Shown here: positions 63,236 through 64,000 of the stretch, in pieces
Layout of the letters: the number at the start of each line of letters is the position of its first letter
Numbering within the stretch: the stretch's first letter is position 1
DNA from: Gemmatimonadota bacterium
GTDB taxonomy: Bacteria; Gemmatimonadota; Gemmatimonadetes; Longimicrobiales; Gaopeijiaceae
Assembly: GCA_016873995.1 (NCBI GenBank)
Contig: VGVR01000002.1
Span: forward strand, 1 to 64,000
Reading direction: 5' to 3'
Length of the DNA stretch: 64,000 nucleotides
Program-made: the position numbers and the translations under genes
Notes under the pieces: model-generated
Told to the model about the DNA's origin: nothing
Database searches by the model: none
What the model saw: only the letters and a program-made list of their open reading frames with translations

Positions 63236-64000
63236 ATGGCGACCTTCGTGGTGGAAGGCGGGCAGCGGCTCCATGGCCGCATCCGGCCCGCCGGCAACAA
63301 GAACGCTGCTCTCCCGTGCCTGGCTGCGACCGTGCTCGCCTCGGAGCCGGTGACGCTCCACAATGTGCCGCGCATCCGGGACGTCGAGACGTTCGTGGAT
63401 ATCCTCGCTTCGCTGGGTGCGGAGGTTCACTGGGGAGGGCCGAACGAGGTCACGGTGGATGCGCGCGAGGTCCGCCGCGGCACCATCGACGCGGAGCTGG
63501 CCGGGCGCATCCGCGCCTCGGTGCTGCTCGCTGGCCCGCTCCTCGCTCGTTTCGGGCACGTGAAGCTCCCACCGCCCGGCGGGGACGTGATCGGCCGCCG
63601 CCGCATGGACACGCACTTTCTGGCCTTCGAGCGGCTGGGGGCCCGCGTTGCCTTGAGCAGCGGCTTCGGCATCGACGCTGACGGACTCAGGGGTGCGGAC
63701 ATCTTTCTCGACGAGCCTTCCGTCACCGGAACCGAGAATGCCGTCATGGCGACGGTGCGGGCTCGGGGCCGGACCCTGCTGCGCAACGCCGCGGCCGAGC
63801 CGCACGTGCAGGACCTCTGCCGCCTGTTGAATGCGATGGGCGCGCGCATCTCCGGGATCGGCACGCACGTGCTCTCGATCGAGGGCGTCGACGAGCTCGG
63901 GGGTACCACCTTTCGCGTGGGCGCAGACCACATCGAGGCCGGCTCCTTCATCGGGCTCGCGGCGGTGACCCGGAGCGACCTGACCATCGAAGGAGCGCCC
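63236..64000 (+). CDS. murA: UDP-GlcNAc 1-carboxyvinyltransferase (MurA), partial, Cys-to-Asp
   Basis: MurA transfers enolpyruvate from PEP to UDP-GlcNAc, the first committed step of peptidoglycan. The reading frame runs off the window at residue 255, out of about 420. K22 and N23 ([11 protein letters not shown]) are present. The loop that normally carries the catalytic Cys reads [15 protein letters not shown], with D117 (codon 63584-63586) at the position of Cys115 in E. coli. Mycobacterial MurA has Asp there and is intrinsically resistant to fosfomycin, so the same is expected here. Whether a second MurA with Cys exists elsewhere cannot be told. Confidence 0.9.
   Translation, partial: MATFVVEGGQRLHGRIRPAGNKNAALPCLAATVLASEPVTLHNVPRIRDVETFVDILASLGAEVHWGGPNEVTVDAREVRRGTIDAELAGRIRASVLLAGPLLARFGHVKLPPPGGDVIGRRRMDTHFLAFERLGARVALSSGFGIDADGLRGADIFLDEPSVTGTENAVMATVRARGRTLLRNAAAEPHVQDLCRLLNAMGARISGIGTHVLSIEGVDELGGTTFRVGADHIEAGSFIGLAAVTRSDLTIEGAP

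Overview
The window is strongly GC-rich, with dense genes and short gaps, and looks like ordinary chromosome rather than a mobile element. I saw no rRNA, tRNA, insertion sequence, prophage or CRISPR array. Several things suggest a Gram-negative bacterium, most likely Gemmatimonadota; this is inference from gene content, not a tree. They are outer-membrane barrels (a BtuB-like TonB receptor, a CBM9/DUF5916 protein with a poly-glycine loop and a C-terminal Phe), a GlmU-like two-domain nucleotidyltransferase/acyltransferase of the type known from Bacteroidetes and relatives, a primary-type sigma factor without region 1.1, and many small secreted proteins of unknown function.

Layout. 0-6.4 kb: an OmpR-type two-component pair, then a Tat-exported molybdenum hydroxylase (IorA/IorB type), flanked by two minus-strand secreted unknowns. 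6.4-20 kb: a very large NtrY-like sensor kinase; proton-translocating transhydrogenase pntAB (minus strand); comM; then a tight operon of a DMT exporter, an MscS channel, ThpR and an NtrX-type sigma-54 activator, which may partner the distant NtrY. 19.9-22.2 kb: a well-formed cobalamin riboswitch controlling a BtuB-like receptor. 22.2-26 kb: a secreted matrixin-type protease, signal peptidase I behind an 11-bp tandem repeat, the sigma factor, and a cNMP-binding/DUF1003 protein. 26.1-34.3 kb: a housekeeping run with a clear sigma-70 promoter, rplM-rpsI-rpsB-tsf-pyrH-frr-uppS-cdsA-dxr-rseP, with a terminator-like hairpin between rpsB and tsf.

34.3-39.4 kb: a minus-strand operon of a stand-alone receiver protein, mannose-1-phosphate guanylyltransferase, the GlmU-like enzyme, a WalJ/YycJ-type metallo-hydrolase, an LLM flavin oxidoreductase and a small membrane protein. 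39.5-48 kb: a plus-strand operon of a lipoprotein, serS, an orphan histidine kinase, a UvrD/PcrA helicase and gatC-gatA-gatB, in which most stop and start codons overlap by 4 bases. 48-64 kb: a more accessory stretch with a higBA toxin-antitoxin locus whose toxin looks 5'-truncated, a zinc-dependent phospholipase C-like protein, DUF948 and DUF1905 proteins, the CBM9/DUF5916 barrel, a tandem universal stress protein, an outer-membrane barrel, a VIT-type metal transporter, a DUF998 protein, an esterase, a BtuF-like cobalamin-binding protein, a DUF1634-TauE fusion, a DD-motif Na+/H+ antiporter with two C-terminal USP domains, and the start of a murA whose catalytic Cys is replaced by Asp.

The only gap over 300 bases (19876-20194) holds the riboswitch. 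Bases 1-122 carry no gene I can support; 80-122 is unusually AT-rich. I found no clearly new multi-gene defence or mobile system. The best leads are the outsized three-sensor NtrY, the split NtrY/NtrX and orphan kinase/receiver wiring, the riboswitch with a start-site hairpin, the DUF1634-TauE fusion and the MurA Cys-to-Asp variant.
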